27,652 nt of DNA from positions 1 through 27,652 of the forward strand of contig CAYOYK010000030.1 in the NCBI GenBank assembly GCA_964408185.1, given 5' to 3'. Of the stretch, positions 14,131-22,532 are shown piece by piece. Numbering within the stretch: position 1 is the stretch's first letter; every line of letters begins with the position of its first letter. The stretch is from CAYOYK01 sp964408185. GTDB taxonomy: Bacteria > Bacillota > Clostridia > Christensenellales > Aristaeellaceae. Below the pieces are notes generated by a model, which was not told the origin of the DNA, ran no database searches, and saw only the letters and a list, made by a program, of their open reading frames with translations. The translations under genes were made by a program, and so were the position numbers.

Positions 14131-15614
14131 GGTTCATCCTCCTTCATCTCCGCATAGATTGGCTTGAGCGCAGGATATAGCTTGTGCCAGATGCGGTACC
14201 GGCGGTCATAGCGAGCGACGAGCTCGGCGTCCGGCGTGACCTCGCCCGTGATATGAACCAGCTTCTCCGCGCAGGTCTTGACGTCGGGGTACAGCCCGCA
14301 GGCCACCGCAGCCAGCATTGCCGCGCCATAGCCCGGCCCCTGCTCAGTTTGAGGCATGGTGAGCGTCACATTGAGCACATTGGCCATGATCGTGCGCCAC
14401 AGCGGGCTCTTGGCGCCGCCGCCGCATACCGTGCTGGTTGTGACGGAAACGCCCTGACTGCGGGCGATCTCAAGGCAGTCGCGGATGGCGAAGGCAACCC
14501 CCTCCAGCACGCTCTGGCTCATCTCCGCGCGGGTCGTATCCATGCGCAGGCCCTCAAAAGCGCCGCGAGCCGCAGCATCGTTATGCGGACTGCGCTCCCC
14601 CATGAGGTAAGGCAGATAATACACCTCGTTTTTGCCCAGCATGTCCGCCGTGACAGCCGCCTGTTCCCCTGCAAAATCCTTTGTGTTCAGGATATCCTCC
14701 ATCCACCATTTGTTGCAGCTGGCGGCCGAGAGAATGCAGCCCATCAGATGGTACCCGCCATCCGCGTGTACAAAGCTGTGCAGGGCATTGTGTTCATCCA
14801 CGGTAAACCGGTCGCTGGTGATAAACACCGTGCCCGATGTGCCCAAGCTGATGTTGCAGCGTCCATCCCCCACAGCGCCGCAGCCTACCGCCGCGCCCGC
14901 GTTATCGCCCGCGCCGGCGCAGACCGCCACGCCCTGCGGCAGCCCCAGACGATCGGCGATCTCCGGCAGCACCGTGCCGATGGCCTGCGCGCTGTTGAAC
15001 AATCGGGGCATCTGGCTTTCCGTTACGCCGCAAACCTCCAGCATCTCCGCGCTCCAGCAGTGGCGCTTCACATCCAGCAGCAGCATGCCGGACGCGTCGG
15101 AATAATCGCAGGCATGAACGCCCGTCAGGCAATAGTTGACATAATCCTTGGGCAGCATGATCTTCGCGATGCGCGCAAACAACTCCGGCTCGTTCTCGCG
15201 CATCCACAGCAGCTTGGGCGCGGTAAAGCCGGCAAAAGCAATGTTGGCGGTACAGCGGCTCAGCCTGTCCTTGCCCACCACATTGTTCAAGTAGTCCACC
15301 TGCTTCATGGTGCGCCCATCGTTCCACAAAATGGCCGGGCGAATCACATGGTCGTGATCGTCCAGCACCACCAAGCCGTGCATCTGCCCCGCTACGCCAA
15401 TGCCCTTCACCTGTGCGGCGTCAAAGCCCTCCAGCAGTTCCGGCACGCCCGAAAGCACCGCCGTCCACCAATCCTCCGGATTCTGCTGGCTCCAGCCGGG
15501 GTGCGGAAATTCCAGCGGATATTCGCGGCTGACAATGTGCTTGATATCCCCCGAATCATCCATGAGCAGCAGCTTGACCGCCGACGTCCCAAGGTCGATT
15601 CCTATCAGCAGCAT
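14127..15614 (-). CDS. xylB: Xylulokinase
   Basis: 495 residues, ATG 15614 with AAGGGAGAG upstream. FGGY kinase with clear xylulokinase features: IGIDLGTSAVK at the N-terminus, GQMHGLVVLD at 76-85, the sugar-binding LWNDGR at 96-101, catalytic Asp237 in AGAGDNAGAAVGCG, and the ATP-domain elements SLGTSGTVFITS and CGGGAKSPLWRTIMANVL. It phosphorylates D-xylulose to xylulose 5-phosphate in the cytoplasm using ATP. It follows the ROK repressor gene (gap 86 nt) and overlaps the DUF4867 gene. The presence of MHG and WNDGR distinguishes it from the glycerol-kinase-like enzyme at 6.3-7.8 kb. Confidence 0.93.
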   Translation of the reverse strand: MLLIGIDLGTSAVKLLLMDDSGDIKHIVSREYPLEFPHPGWSQQNPEDWWTAVLSGVPELLEGFDAAQVKGIGVAGQMHGLVVLDDHDHVIRPAILWNDGRTMKQVDYLNNVVGKDRLSRCTANIAFAGFTAPKLLWMRENEPELFARIAKIMLPKDYVNYCLTGVHACDYSDASGMLLLDVKRHCWSAEMLEVCGVTESQMPRLFNSAQAIGTVLPEIADRLGLPQGVAVCAGAGDNAGAAVGCGAVGDGRCNISLGTSGTVFITSDRFTVDEHNALHSFVHADGGYHLMGCILSAASCNKWWMEDILNTKDFAGEQAAVTADMLGKNEVYYLPYLMGERSPHNDAAARGAFEGLRMDTTRAEMSQSVLEGVAFAIRDCLEIARSQGVSVTTSTVCGGGAKSPLWRTIMANVLNVTLTMPQTEQGPGYGAAMLAAVACGLYPDVKTCAEKLVHITGEVTPDAELVARYDRRYRIWHKLYPALKPIYAEMKEDEP

Positions 15615-15700
15615 GTGATCTCTCCCTTTCTCGTAAAAAGCAGGCTAAGGCAACGCCACCCATAGCACCCGCGAGCTTGTGGGGGCTGCGCGGCGCGGCC

Positions 15701-16975
15701 CTACTCCTCGTCGCCGTCCGTATCCAGATAAAGCCTTTGGGACGAAAAATACTCGTTGACCAGCGCCAGATAGGAGCCTTCCATGTTCATCTCGGAAATA
15801 TCGCGCTGGTCGTAACAGATATCGAAGGGCGTATCGTTGGGAAAATACTTGAAGCTCCCCAAGCTCTTACGGAGCAGACGATCAAACAGCGCGTCGGCAT
15901 AAGCATAATCGCCTTGAAAAACCACCAGATCGGGATCAAACACCAGCGAGATATTCCGCAGCGCCGACGCGAAGGTCTCCGCCACCTTCCCGATCAGCTT
16001 CTGCGCCAGCTCGTCCCCCGACGCCGACGCGCGAAACACATCTCGAATGCTGAACGCCTCCCGCTGCTGCGTCAGCAGGCAGGAATCGGGATATTTCCCC
16101 TGCAGCTCCCCCGCTCGTTTTCGCAGCCGCTCCATGGACACAAGCCGCTCCAAGCAGCCATGGCTGCCGCAGCCGCACTTCTCCGTATCCTCCGGGTCGA
16201 TCATCATGTGACCGATTTCACCGATGAGCGCGTTTCTGCCGTTGAGAATATGATTGCGCTCAATCAAGCAGCTTGAAAGGCCCCAGCTTGCAAAAACCAC
16301 CAATATCCGCTTGTTGCTCAAGCCCGGATCCGCCCCGAAGGGCCTTGCCGTCATCTTGCCCGCGTTTTCGATGAAGATCAGGGTGTCCCGCTCAAAATGC
16401 TCCAGCAGATAATCCCGAATCGGCAGGTTTGTCCCCCATTCGGGCGAATTGGAGCTGTACCGCAGCACGCCTGCCTTTTTATCCACTACGCCGGAGGTGG
16501 ACAGGCTGACCGCACACACGTCCGCCTTGTCGATCTGCTTTTCTGCCAGCAAGCTCGTGGCCATTTCCCCCACGGCGCGCACCGCCTCTATGGCCGTATG
16601 CGGCAGCTCGCGCATGCAAACGGTGGAGGCCACAGGCTCGTGGCCAATGGTGAACACGCTGACGGCCATCTCCCCCGGCCACATCGTGATGCAAACGAAG
16701 TATCGCCGCCCGGACAACCCGAACTGCTCCGGCCGCTTTCCGCCGATGGTGGTGGACTCTCCCTTGCCGGCCGATACCAGCAGGCCGCTCCTTTGGAAGT
16801 GACGAATGGCTTTCATCGCCGTTTGTCGGCTAAGGCCAATATCCTGCGCGATATCCCCGGCGCTAGCCTTTCCCAAGTCCAAAAACGCTTGTATCAAGCG
16901 AACTCGATTTGCATATTTGAGATCTGACGGAAGTGAGATCGAGTCCATATCAAGTGCCTGAAACACCGCAGCCAC
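15701..16975 (-). CDS. ROK family transcriptional repressor (XylR-like)
   Basis: Up to 424 residues. The longest start is GTG 16975; ATG 16948 (residue 10) is equally plausible, and neither has a strong ribosome binding site. Residues 17-68 are an N-terminal winged helix-turn-helix (NRVRLIQAFLDLGKASAGDIA, then GLSRQTAMKAIRHFQRSGLL). The rest is the ROK sugar-kinase-like fold, with GEIGHMMID at 252-260 and the zinc motif CGCGSHGC at 267-274. This layout is that of XylR/NagC-type repressors, which release DNA upon binding a sugar. Lying inside the alpha-xyloside locus, it probably controls that locus in response to xylose or a related sugar. Whether it keeps kinase activity is uncertain. Confidence 0.9.
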   Translation of the reverse strand: MAAVFQALDMDSISLPSDLKYANRVRLIQAFLDLGKASAGDIAQDIGLSRQTAMKAIRHFQRSGLLVSAGKGESTTIGGKRPEQFGLSGRRYFVCITMWPGEMAVSVFTIGHEPVASTVCMRELPHTAIEAVRAVGEMATSLLAEKQIDKADVCAVSLSTSGVVDKKAGVLRYSSNSPEWGTNLPIRDYLLEHFERDTLIFIENAGKMTARPFGADPGLSNKRILVVFASWGLSSCLIERNHILNGRNALIGEIGHMMIDPEDTEKCGCGSHGCLERLVSMERLRKRAGELQGKYPDSCLLTQQREAFSIRDVFRASASGDELAQKLIGKVAETFASALRNISLVFDPDLVVFQGDYAYADALFDRLLRKSLGSFKYFPNDTPFDICYDQRDISEMNMEGSYLALVNEYFSSQRLYLDTDGDEE

Positions 16976-17145
16976 CGCCTATCCATGATGCTCTTGCTCG
17001 TATCCCCATTCAAGCCTGATATGGATTGCGGGGAAAACACGCTTATCTCAAGCCCCTCGCGCCAAAGCCTAAAAGAAGCATACAGCATGATCTTTTGCCT
17101 ATACGTATCATTTCCTCCCAATGAAGCCGATTTCCTGCCGGGAGC

Positions 17146-17165
17146 CATAATAAATACATATTATG
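17146..17165. promoter_or_regulatory. AT-rich palindrome upstream of the ROK gene, possible operator
   Basis: CATAAT-N8-ATTATG is a perfect inverted repeat in the 294-nt gap between the ROK start and the GH31 stop. It is the most AT-rich spot of that gap and contains -10-like hexamers on the - strand, so it may mark a repressor-controlled internal promoter. A matching -35 was not convincing. Confidence 0.35.
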
Positions 17166-17228
17166 CTATTTCCGAGGACAGCACGCGCGCGCTTTGCGTG
17201 GCGCTGCGCAACGCTTCGGAATGAGTAT

Positions 17229-17262
17229 CAGGCGGGATTCACCCTGCGATGAATCCCGCCTG
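17229..17262 (-). terminator. Strong hairpin after the GH31 gene
   Basis: CAGGCGGGATTCA (17229-17241) and TGAATCCCGCCTG (17250-17262) are a perfect 13-bp inverted repeat with an 8-nt loop, 8 nt past the GH31 stop. No T-run follows. It may end most transcripts of the transporter-GH31 part or protect their 3' ends, leaving the ROK-xylB-isomerase part to its own promoter. Confidence 0.6.
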
Positions 17263-17269
17263 CGCCGTA

Positions 17270-19327
17270 TCACTGGGCGATGGGCAGCTTTGCGCCATCC
17301 CGGAGGAACAGCGGGATCGTATCAATGGGAGTCGCGGCCTCAAGGGTCTGGCCGCCTTCATACTGCTTGCCGTTCCACGCGTCCGTCCACGACGCGCCCT
17401 TGGGCAGGTACACCTTGCGGCTCTTGGCGTCGGGCTGCATCACGGGAGCCACCAGAATGTCAGGCCCGAACATATACTGATCGTCCACATTCCATGCCTC
17501 CGGGTCATCCTTGAAATCGAAGAACAACGGGCGCATGATGGGCGTGCCCTTGTCATGGGTCAGCTGCATCTGCTCCTTGATGTAGGGGCGGAGACGCTCA
17601 CGCAGCAGCAGGTACTTTTTCATGATCTGGAAGCATTCGTCGCCGTAGCTCCACACCTCGTTGTCCGCGCCGGAGCCAAATGAGCCTATGCCGGAGATCA
17701 TATCTCCGTCGAAGCCATGCATCGGGTTGCGGTTGCCATGCAGACGGAACACAGGGCTGAAGCAGCCGTAGGCAAACCAGCGCATCAGCAGCTCCTTGAA
17801 CTTCGGATCGGTAATATCGGCGCCATGGAAGCCGCCAATGTCCGTAGTCCACCAAGGGATGCCCGCCACCGCCATGCTCAGGCCGGCGCGAACCTGCCGC
17901 TGGAGGCACTCAAACGTGGAATCAATATCGCCCGACCACACCAGCGCGCCGTACTTTGCGGATCCAACCCAAGCGCAGCGCAGCAGGTTGATGGGATTCT
18001 CCATGCCCACTTCCTTCATCCCTTCATAAAAGCCCTTGGCATAGCACAGGGGATAAAGGTTGCCAACCTCCAGATCCGTGCCCAGATAGTAGCGGTAATT
18101 GTCGTAGTCGTACACGGTATACTCAGGCTCCGCCTCATCCAGCCAGAAAAGGCGCACGCCCTTATCGTAATAATTCTGCTTGCACTTTTCCCATACATAC
18201 TTGCGGGTGCCGGGGTTTGTGGGATCCATGAACACCTCTTGGCCAAAGCACTGCATCGTCACACGAACGCCGCGCTCTGTGCGCACAAGGTAGCCCTTCT
18301 CCATCATCTCGGCAAAGTTCTCGGAGCGATAGTCCACAGTCGGCCATACAGACGCCATGAGCTTGATGCCCATTTCGTCCAGCTCCTTGCACATGCCCTC
18401 CACATCAGGCCAGTCCTTGGGGTCAAACTTATACTCGCCCTGCTGTGTCCAATGGAAGAAGTCGGCCACGATCACATCCATGGGGAGGCCCAGCGCTTTG
18501 TGCTTGCGCGCGACGGTCAGCAGCTCCTCCTGGCTCATATAGCGCAGCTTGCATTGCCAGAAGCCCATGCCATAATCGGGCATCATCGGCGCGCGGCCCG
18601 TTACGGCGGTGTAGGTCTCCTCGATCTCCTTGGGGTCGTCCCCCGCGACAATCCAGTAATCCGTCTGCTTGGTGCTGTCCGCGATCCATTCGGTGCCGTT
18701 TTTGCCGAAGGTCACCTTGCCAATGGCGGGGTTGTTCCACAGGAAGCCATACCCCACGCTGGAAATATAGAACGGAACGGAAGCCTGACTGTTGCGATCG
18801 GACAGCTCTAAGCTGCACCCCTTCATGTCCAGATACTTCTGCTGATATTGCCCCATGCCGAAGATTTTCTCATCGTCATTGGGCAGGAAGCGCACCACGG
18901 CGCGCCAGTTGTCGCTGCCGCTGTTCGCCTTGAATTCCCTGCCAAAGTAGTTCAGGGACATGCTGGGCGCATCCTTCAAGCGGCGCCAGTTTTCCTTGAG
19001 CAGCACCTTTCCCGACGCGTCGGTGAATGTCAGCACGCCTCTTACATCAAAGCAGCCCGTGATCTTGCCGTTGGTGACGGCCGCATAGGAGTGATCCTCG
19101 CCGGCATACATGTTGGCAAACGCGCCGGCGCCGGAGGCATGCTCGTCCTTCACCACTTCGATCTTGGCCGAGGTCTGCTCCACCGCTTCCTCCAGCGCCC
19201 AAGCGTTATCGTTCAGCGTTCCGTTGTAGGAAGCCCGAACACGCAGGGCGTTTTTCCCCCAGGGCTCTACGCATACGATTTCGTTATCGTAAGTATAAAA
19301 CAGCTTGTGATCCTTTTCAAAAAACAT
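17270..19327 (-). CDS. GH31 alpha-xylosidase / alpha-glucosidase
   Basis: 685 residues, ATG 19327 with GGGAGG upstream. Glycoside hydrolase family 31: an N-terminal beta domain (PWGKNALRVRAS), then the TIM barrel with the nucleophile Asp397 in LFWLDEAEPEY, the acid/base Asp467 in VWSGDIDSTFECLQRQ, and PWWTTDIGGFHG at 491-502. The DEAEPEY form of the nucleophile motif is common in GH31 alpha-xylosidases and related alpha-glucosidases. No signal peptide is present, so it works in the cytoplasm on imported oligosaccharides. With xylulokinase and a xylR-like ROK gene beside it, alpha-xylosidase is the better guess, for example on isoprimeverose. The features of the sulfoquinovosidase subgroup were not recognised. 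It follows the ABC permease gene by 21 nt. Confidence 0.9.
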   Translation of the reverse strand: MFFEKDHKLFYTYDNEIVCVEPWGKNALRVRASYNGTLNDNAWALEEAVEQTSAKIEVVKDEHASGAGAFANMYAGEDHSYAAVTNGKITGCFDVRGVLTFTDASGKVLLKENWRRLKDAPSMSLNYFGREFKANSGSDNWRAVVRFLPNDDEKIFGMGQYQQKYLDMKGCSLELSDRNSQASVPFYISSVGYGFLWNNPAIGKVTFGKNGTEWIADSTKQTDYWIVAGDDPKEIEETYTAVTGRAPMMPDYGMGFWQCKLRYMSQEELLTVARKHKALGLPMDVIVADFFHWTQQGEYKFDPKDWPDVEGMCKELDEMGIKLMASVWPTVDYRSENFAEMMEKGYLVRTERGVRVTMQCFGQEVFMDPTNPGTRKYVWEKCKQNYYDKGVRLFWLDEAEPEYTVYDYDNYRYYLGTDLEVGNLYPLCYAKGFYEGMKEVGMENPINLLRCAWVGSAKYGALVWSGDIDSTFECLQRQVRAGLSMAVAGIPWWTTDIGGFHGADITDPKFKELLMRWFAYGCFSPVFRLHGNRNPMHGFDGDMISGIGSFGSGADNEVWSYGDECFQIMKKYLLLRERLRPYIKEQMQLTHDKGTPIMRPLFFDFKDDPEAWNVDDQYMFGPDILVAPVMQPDAKSRKVYLPKGASWTDAWNGKQYEGGQTLEAATPIDTIPLFLRDGAKLPIAQ

Positions 19328-19348
19328 GCGCTCAACCTCCCGTGTGTG

Positions 19349-20305
19349 TTATGCAGCTGCTTTCTTCGGGCGCAGCAGACCGATAATTGCCAGCAGATTT
19401 ACCTTGTACGCAATGAAAACCAGCAGGAACGCGCCAATGAAAACGTTCTGCAAACGATAATCCACGCCCAGCGCCACCAGTCCGGCGCTGACCACCTGGA
19501 TGGAAAACGCGCCGACCAACGTGCCGACCACCGGGTTGCAGGAGGACAGATACAGGCCGATCATGACGGCCATCATGGGCGTGAAGCACGCGCTCATGGA
19601 GGCCATGCTGGTCTGCGCGCGGATCGCTTGGTCGTAACCGACCTTCGTCATTGTCGCCACGCCCAGAATCAATCCGCCGACAATGTAGGTCAACACCTTC
19701 AGCCTCACGGCATTGATCCCCATACTGCGCGCAACGCGTTCGTTGCCGCCAATCGCCTTGATCTGGTACCCAAACTTCGTGCGGTTCAGCAGGACGTACA
19801 CCAGCAGGAACGTGACGACTGCCACCACGTAGATGCCCGGCTCACGGCCAAAGATGGAGATCTCCTCCGTGACGACCACGCTGAATGTGTTCTGAAACAA
19901 GCAGGACAGAGATTCGAAGATCAGCAGCGCCGCAAAGCCCGTGATGATCGACGGAATTTTCAGCCCCGCAAAGATGCCGCCCGTCAGCGCGCCCAGCAGC
20001 ACAGACCCGACCACGCAGCCGATCATAAAGCCCGCGAGCCCAAGGTACTGCGAGAGCCAGATGCCCAGCATGCCCGAAAGCAGGTAACGCGAGCCGACGC
20101 TAAAATCAAACAGGTCGCAGGACATGCCAAAGACCATGGACCAGCCCAGCAGCGCGTTTACCAGCGCTTGGCGGAACAGGGAAAGGAATGTGCTCATCTT
20201 CAAGTAATTTGCGGGAGCCAGTATGCACATAATACCATACAGCAGCACAGGAAGTGCAAGTGTATACAGTACCCGCTTGAGTGTGACCGTACTTTTCTTC
20301 ACCAT
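19349..20305 (-). CDS. Sugar ABC transporter permease (RbsC type), permease 1
   Basis: 318 residues, ATG 20305. A hydrophobic protein of the ribose/xylose-type (BPD_transp_2) permease family with eight to ten membrane segments. The core pattern is LLGALTGGIFAGLKIPSIITGFAALLIFESL, then GYQIKAIGGNERVARSMGINAVRLKVLTYIVGGLI; the NERVARSMGIN loop corresponds to the family coupling region that contacts the ATPase. It is the fourth gene of the transporter set and directly precedes the GH31 gene. It presumably forms a heterodimeric channel with the permease at 21.5-22.5 kb. Confidence 0.9.
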   Translation of the reverse strand: MVKKSTVTLKRVLYTLALPVLLYGIMCILAPANYLKMSTFLSLFRQALVNALLGWSMVFGMSCDLFDFSVGSRYLLSGMLGIWLSQYLGLAGFMIGCVVGSVLLGALTGGIFAGLKIPSIITGFAALLIFESLSCLFQNTFSVVVTEEISIFGREPGIYVVAVVTFLLVYVLLNRTKFGYQIKAIGGNERVARSMGINAVRLKVLTYIVGGLILGVATMTKVGYDQAIRAQTSMASMSACFTPMMAVMIGLYLSSCNPVVGTLVGAFSIQVVSAGLVALGVDYRLQNVFIGAFLLVFIAYKVNLLAIIGLLRPKKAAA

Positions 20306-20337
20306 AAATCAAAGCCTCACTTCCGTGCTGTGCTTTT

Positions 20338-20374
20338 GTGTGCCGACGGGCACGCTGCGCACCCGTCGGCACAC
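20338..20374 (-). promoter_or_regulatory. Intercistronic hairpin after the binding-protein gene
   Basis: GTGTGCCGACGGG (20338-20350) and CCCGTCGGCACAC (20362-20374) make a perfect 13-bp stem with an 11-nt loop between the binding-protein stop and permease 1. On the coding strand it is followed by AAAAG, not a T-run. It therefore looks like an mRNA-stabilising or partially terminating element that raises binding-protein levels over permease levels. Confidence 0.65.
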
Positions 20375-20387
20375 GTACTGTCAGCGA

Positions 20388-21491
20388 TCAGATGCCTTTG
20401 CGCTCCATAATATCAGCAATGGACCACTTGGACACGCCCTCCTGGAAGGATTCCAGCGTCAAATCAGGGTTATAGGCCACGATGTACTGCTGCAGCTCCT
20501 CGGACGTATAGGCAGCGCCCTGGGACGCATACTGGATGTACGCTTCATAGTCTTCACCGCTGGTCAGAACAAGGTAAGGAATGCTCACGTGGATTTTATC
20601 AGCGGACAGGGGCGTGCCGTTAAAGGCGTTGATCGCCATCAGCGCGGAGAATGTGCCGGTGACCATGTGTCCGCCGTCAACAACCTTCAGCGTGCCGTTC
20701 TTGAGCATATCGCCCATGGCGTCGAAGTAGTCGAAGCAGCCAATGACGTAATTCTCGATGCCCGCTTCGCGGAAGGCTTCCGCAACAGAGGCGGAATAGG
20801 TGCCGGAGCCGGCCAGCAGCACGGCGTTCACCTCAGGGTGGGCCAGCAGCACATTGGCCACGGCGCTCTTATAGTTTTCAGTCACGATCATGTCGGATAC
20901 CACTTCGATACCGCCCACATCCGCGATGCAGTTCATGGCGCCGGTGCAGCGGTCGTCACAGGTGGGAATGTTCATGCCGTAGCGGATAATGATGACGTTG
21001 GTAGCGCCGGCGTCGGCCATGGTTTTCATGGTGTTGTAGCCAGCCGTCAGGTTATCCTCGGAGGTGCAGCCTACATAGTAGGGATCCTCGGCGATGTAAG
21101 CAGCGATCTCCTGATCGGCAATTTCCGTGTCCCACATCGTCCAGTAGACGCCCTTGGCCTGGCACAGGTCGGAGATCGTCGGCACGGTGGATTCTCCCGC
21201 GTAGGTGCAGAAGCTGATCATGTCGCAGCCCGCGGAAATCAGGTTTTCCGCTGCCGCCACAGTCGTTTCGGCGCTGATGGCAGAGCCGTCCATGATGAAC
21301 TCGCCGCCCGCGGCTTCCACCGCCCATTGTACGGCGGCGTTCAGCGTGCGTCCGTGCTCGTCAGCGGTACCCCAGCAGATAAAGCCATACTTGAAGGGCT
21401 TCACCTTGGCGTCCTCCGCCGCCGCGGAAGCAGCGATCCCCATGGAAAGCACCAGTGTCAGAACCAGAAGCATTGAAAAGAACCGTTTCAT
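20388..21491 (-). CDS. Sugar ABC transporter substrate-binding protein
   Basis: 367 residues, ATG 21491 with AAAGGAG 8 nt upstream. A periplasmic-binding-protein type 1 (ribose/xylose-like) fold. The N-terminal signal peptide MKRFFSMLLVLTLVLSMG ends near ASAAA, followed by paired alpha/beta lobes: FKYGFICWGTADEHGRTLNAA, AAENLISAGCDMISFC, then TAGYNTMKTMADAGATNVIII and VNAVLLAGSGTYSASVAEAFREAG. The signal peptide has an AxA-type cleavage site and no lipobox cysteine, unusual for binding proteins of single-membrane Bacillota, which are normally lipoproteins. It lies between the two permease genes. The ligand is presumably the alpha-xyloside or pentose handled by the downstream enzymes. Confidence 0.9.
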   Translation of the reverse strand: MKRFFSMLLVLTLVLSMGIAASAAAEDAKVKPFKYGFICWGTADEHGRTLNAAVQWAVEAAGGEFIMDGSAISAETTVAAAENLISAGCDMISFCTYAGESTVPTISDLCQAKGVYWTMWDTEIADQEIAAYIAEDPYYVGCTSEDNLTAGYNTMKTMADAGATNVIIIRYGMNIPTCDDRCTGAMNCIADVGGIEVVSDMIVTENYKSAVANVLLAHPEVNAVLLAGSGTYSASVAEAFREAGIENYVIGCFDYFDAMGDMLKNGTLKVVDGGHMVTGTFSALMAINAFNGTPLSADKIHVSIPYLVLTSGEDYEAYIQYASQGAAYTSEELQQYIVAYNPDLTLESFQEGVSKWSIADIMERKGI

Positions 21492-21515
21492 GTTTGTCTC
21501 TCCTTTATCTTTTTT

Positions 21516-21532
21516 TCACCGTCCCACGGTGA
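21516..21532. other. Short hairpin between permease 2 and the binding-protein gene
   Basis: TCACCGT-CCC-ACGGTGA is a 7-bp perfect stem with a 3-nt loop, immediately upstream of the A-rich ribosome-binding region of the binding-protein gene. It may shape that leader; no other role is visible. Confidence 0.35.
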
Positions 21533-21536
21533 TGAG

Positions 21537-22517
21537 CTACTTAATAATGGCATTGCCGTCCCGATTGGTGGAAATAGCAATGACGACTAGGAACAAAACG
21601 CCCTTGACGAGCTGCTGCAAATCGCCGCCAAAGCCCGCCAGCACCATACCGTTGTTGAGCGTCGAAACGATCAGCGTGCCCAGAATTGCGGCCGAGATCT
21701 TCGACGTCGCGCCGCCGGCCACCGACATGCCGCCAAAGACAATGGCGATGATGACATCCGTGGTCATCGTCTGGCCGATGGTGGTGGACGCGCCGCCTAC
21801 GCGCAGCATGGTCAGGAAGCCCGCAAACCCGGCCGCCGCGCCGGAAAGCAGGTAGCCCAGCAAAATCATTTTGTTGATGCCCACGCCCGACTGCCGCGAC
21901 GCCTCCTTGGAAACGCCCAGCGCCCGCATGTACTTGCCGAACTTGGTGTAGCGGTACATCACCAGCATGACTGCAAAGTAGATAGCGCCGATGGTTGCGT
22001 ACAAGCCGATGCTTTCCCATTTGCGCATTGCCAGCGGCATGGAGATGCTTCCGCCGTATGCCGCGCAGACTGTCTGAGTCGCGGCAGTGAGGATGAACAT
22101 CATGCACAGGCAGGTAATGAAGCTGGGCAGCTTGAGCTTTGTGATGACGATGCCATTCACCGTGCCGACCAGCGCGCCGACCAGCACCGCCGCCGCAATG
22201 CCCGCCGCGGGAGAGTACGCTTTGCTGACGATGGCGCACACCGCGCAGCAGAAGCCAATATTCGCACCCAGCGAGAAATCCAGGTTGCCTGTGGACATGA
22301 TGAATACGGCCGCCAGGGAGCAGATCAGCAGCGTGAAGCCCTGCTTCACAATCAGCTCAATGTTGCTGCCCGTCAGCAGTACGCCGCCGGTCACAATTTC
22401 AAAGAAAATCACCAGCACCACAAAGCCCAGCAAATTGGCCGATTTGGAAAAGAGCTGTTTAGGCGTCAGCATGCCGGAGGCCTGCTTCTGCTCCGCCGCA
22501 ATATTTGCATTGCTCAT
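21537..22517 (-). CDS. Sugar ABC transporter permease (RbsC type), permease 2
   Basis: About 326 residues from ATG 22517, with GGGAGG 8 nt upstream; three upstream codons in frame are not needed. Same family as permease 1 but only distantly similar. After a polar N-terminal tail it has membrane segments with FIMSTGNLDFSLGANIGFCCA and GTVNGIVITKLKLPSFITCLCMMFILTA, and a coupling region KYMRALGVSKEASRQSGVGINKMILLGYLLSG. It follows the ATPase gene by 15 nt, and the two permeases flank the binding-protein gene. A pair of different permeases implies a heterodimeric channel. Confidence 0.9.
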   Translation of the reverse strand: MSNANIAAEQKQASGMLTPKQLFSKSANLLGFVVLVIFFEIVTGGVLLTGSNIELIVKQGFTLLICSLAAVFIMSTGNLDFSLGANIGFCCAVCAIVSKAYSPAAGIAAAVLVGALVGTVNGIVITKLKLPSFITCLCMMFILTAATQTVCAAYGGSISMPLAMRKWESIGLYATIGAIYFAVMLVMYRYTKFGKYMRALGVSKEASRQSGVGINKMILLGYLLSGAAAGFAGFLTMLRVGGASTTIGQTMTTDVIIAIVFGGMSVAGGATSKISAAILGTLIVSTLNNGMVLAGFGGDLQQLVKGVLFLVVIAISTNRDGNAIIK

Positions 22518-22532
22518 GGGGTACACCTCCCG

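Noticed and set aside
17043..17111. 22-codon open frame with GGGAGG upstream in the ROK leader (- strand)
   Set aside because: The ribosome binding site is only 2 nt from the ATG, the peptide has no features, and there is no sign of attenuation structure around it.
17270..19327. GH31 enzyme as a sulfoquinovosidase, with the transketolase operon as a sulfo-transketolase pathway
   Set aside because: The other operon contains a sugar kinase and no sulfolactaldehyde or sulfoerythrose enzymes, and the GH31 neighbours are xylulokinase and a XylR-like repressor. An alpha-xyloside role fits better.
18848..20410. Long + strand open frame (520 codons)
   Set aside because: Antisense to the GH31 and permease 1 genes, with His/Asp/Gln-rich shadow composition and no family similarity.
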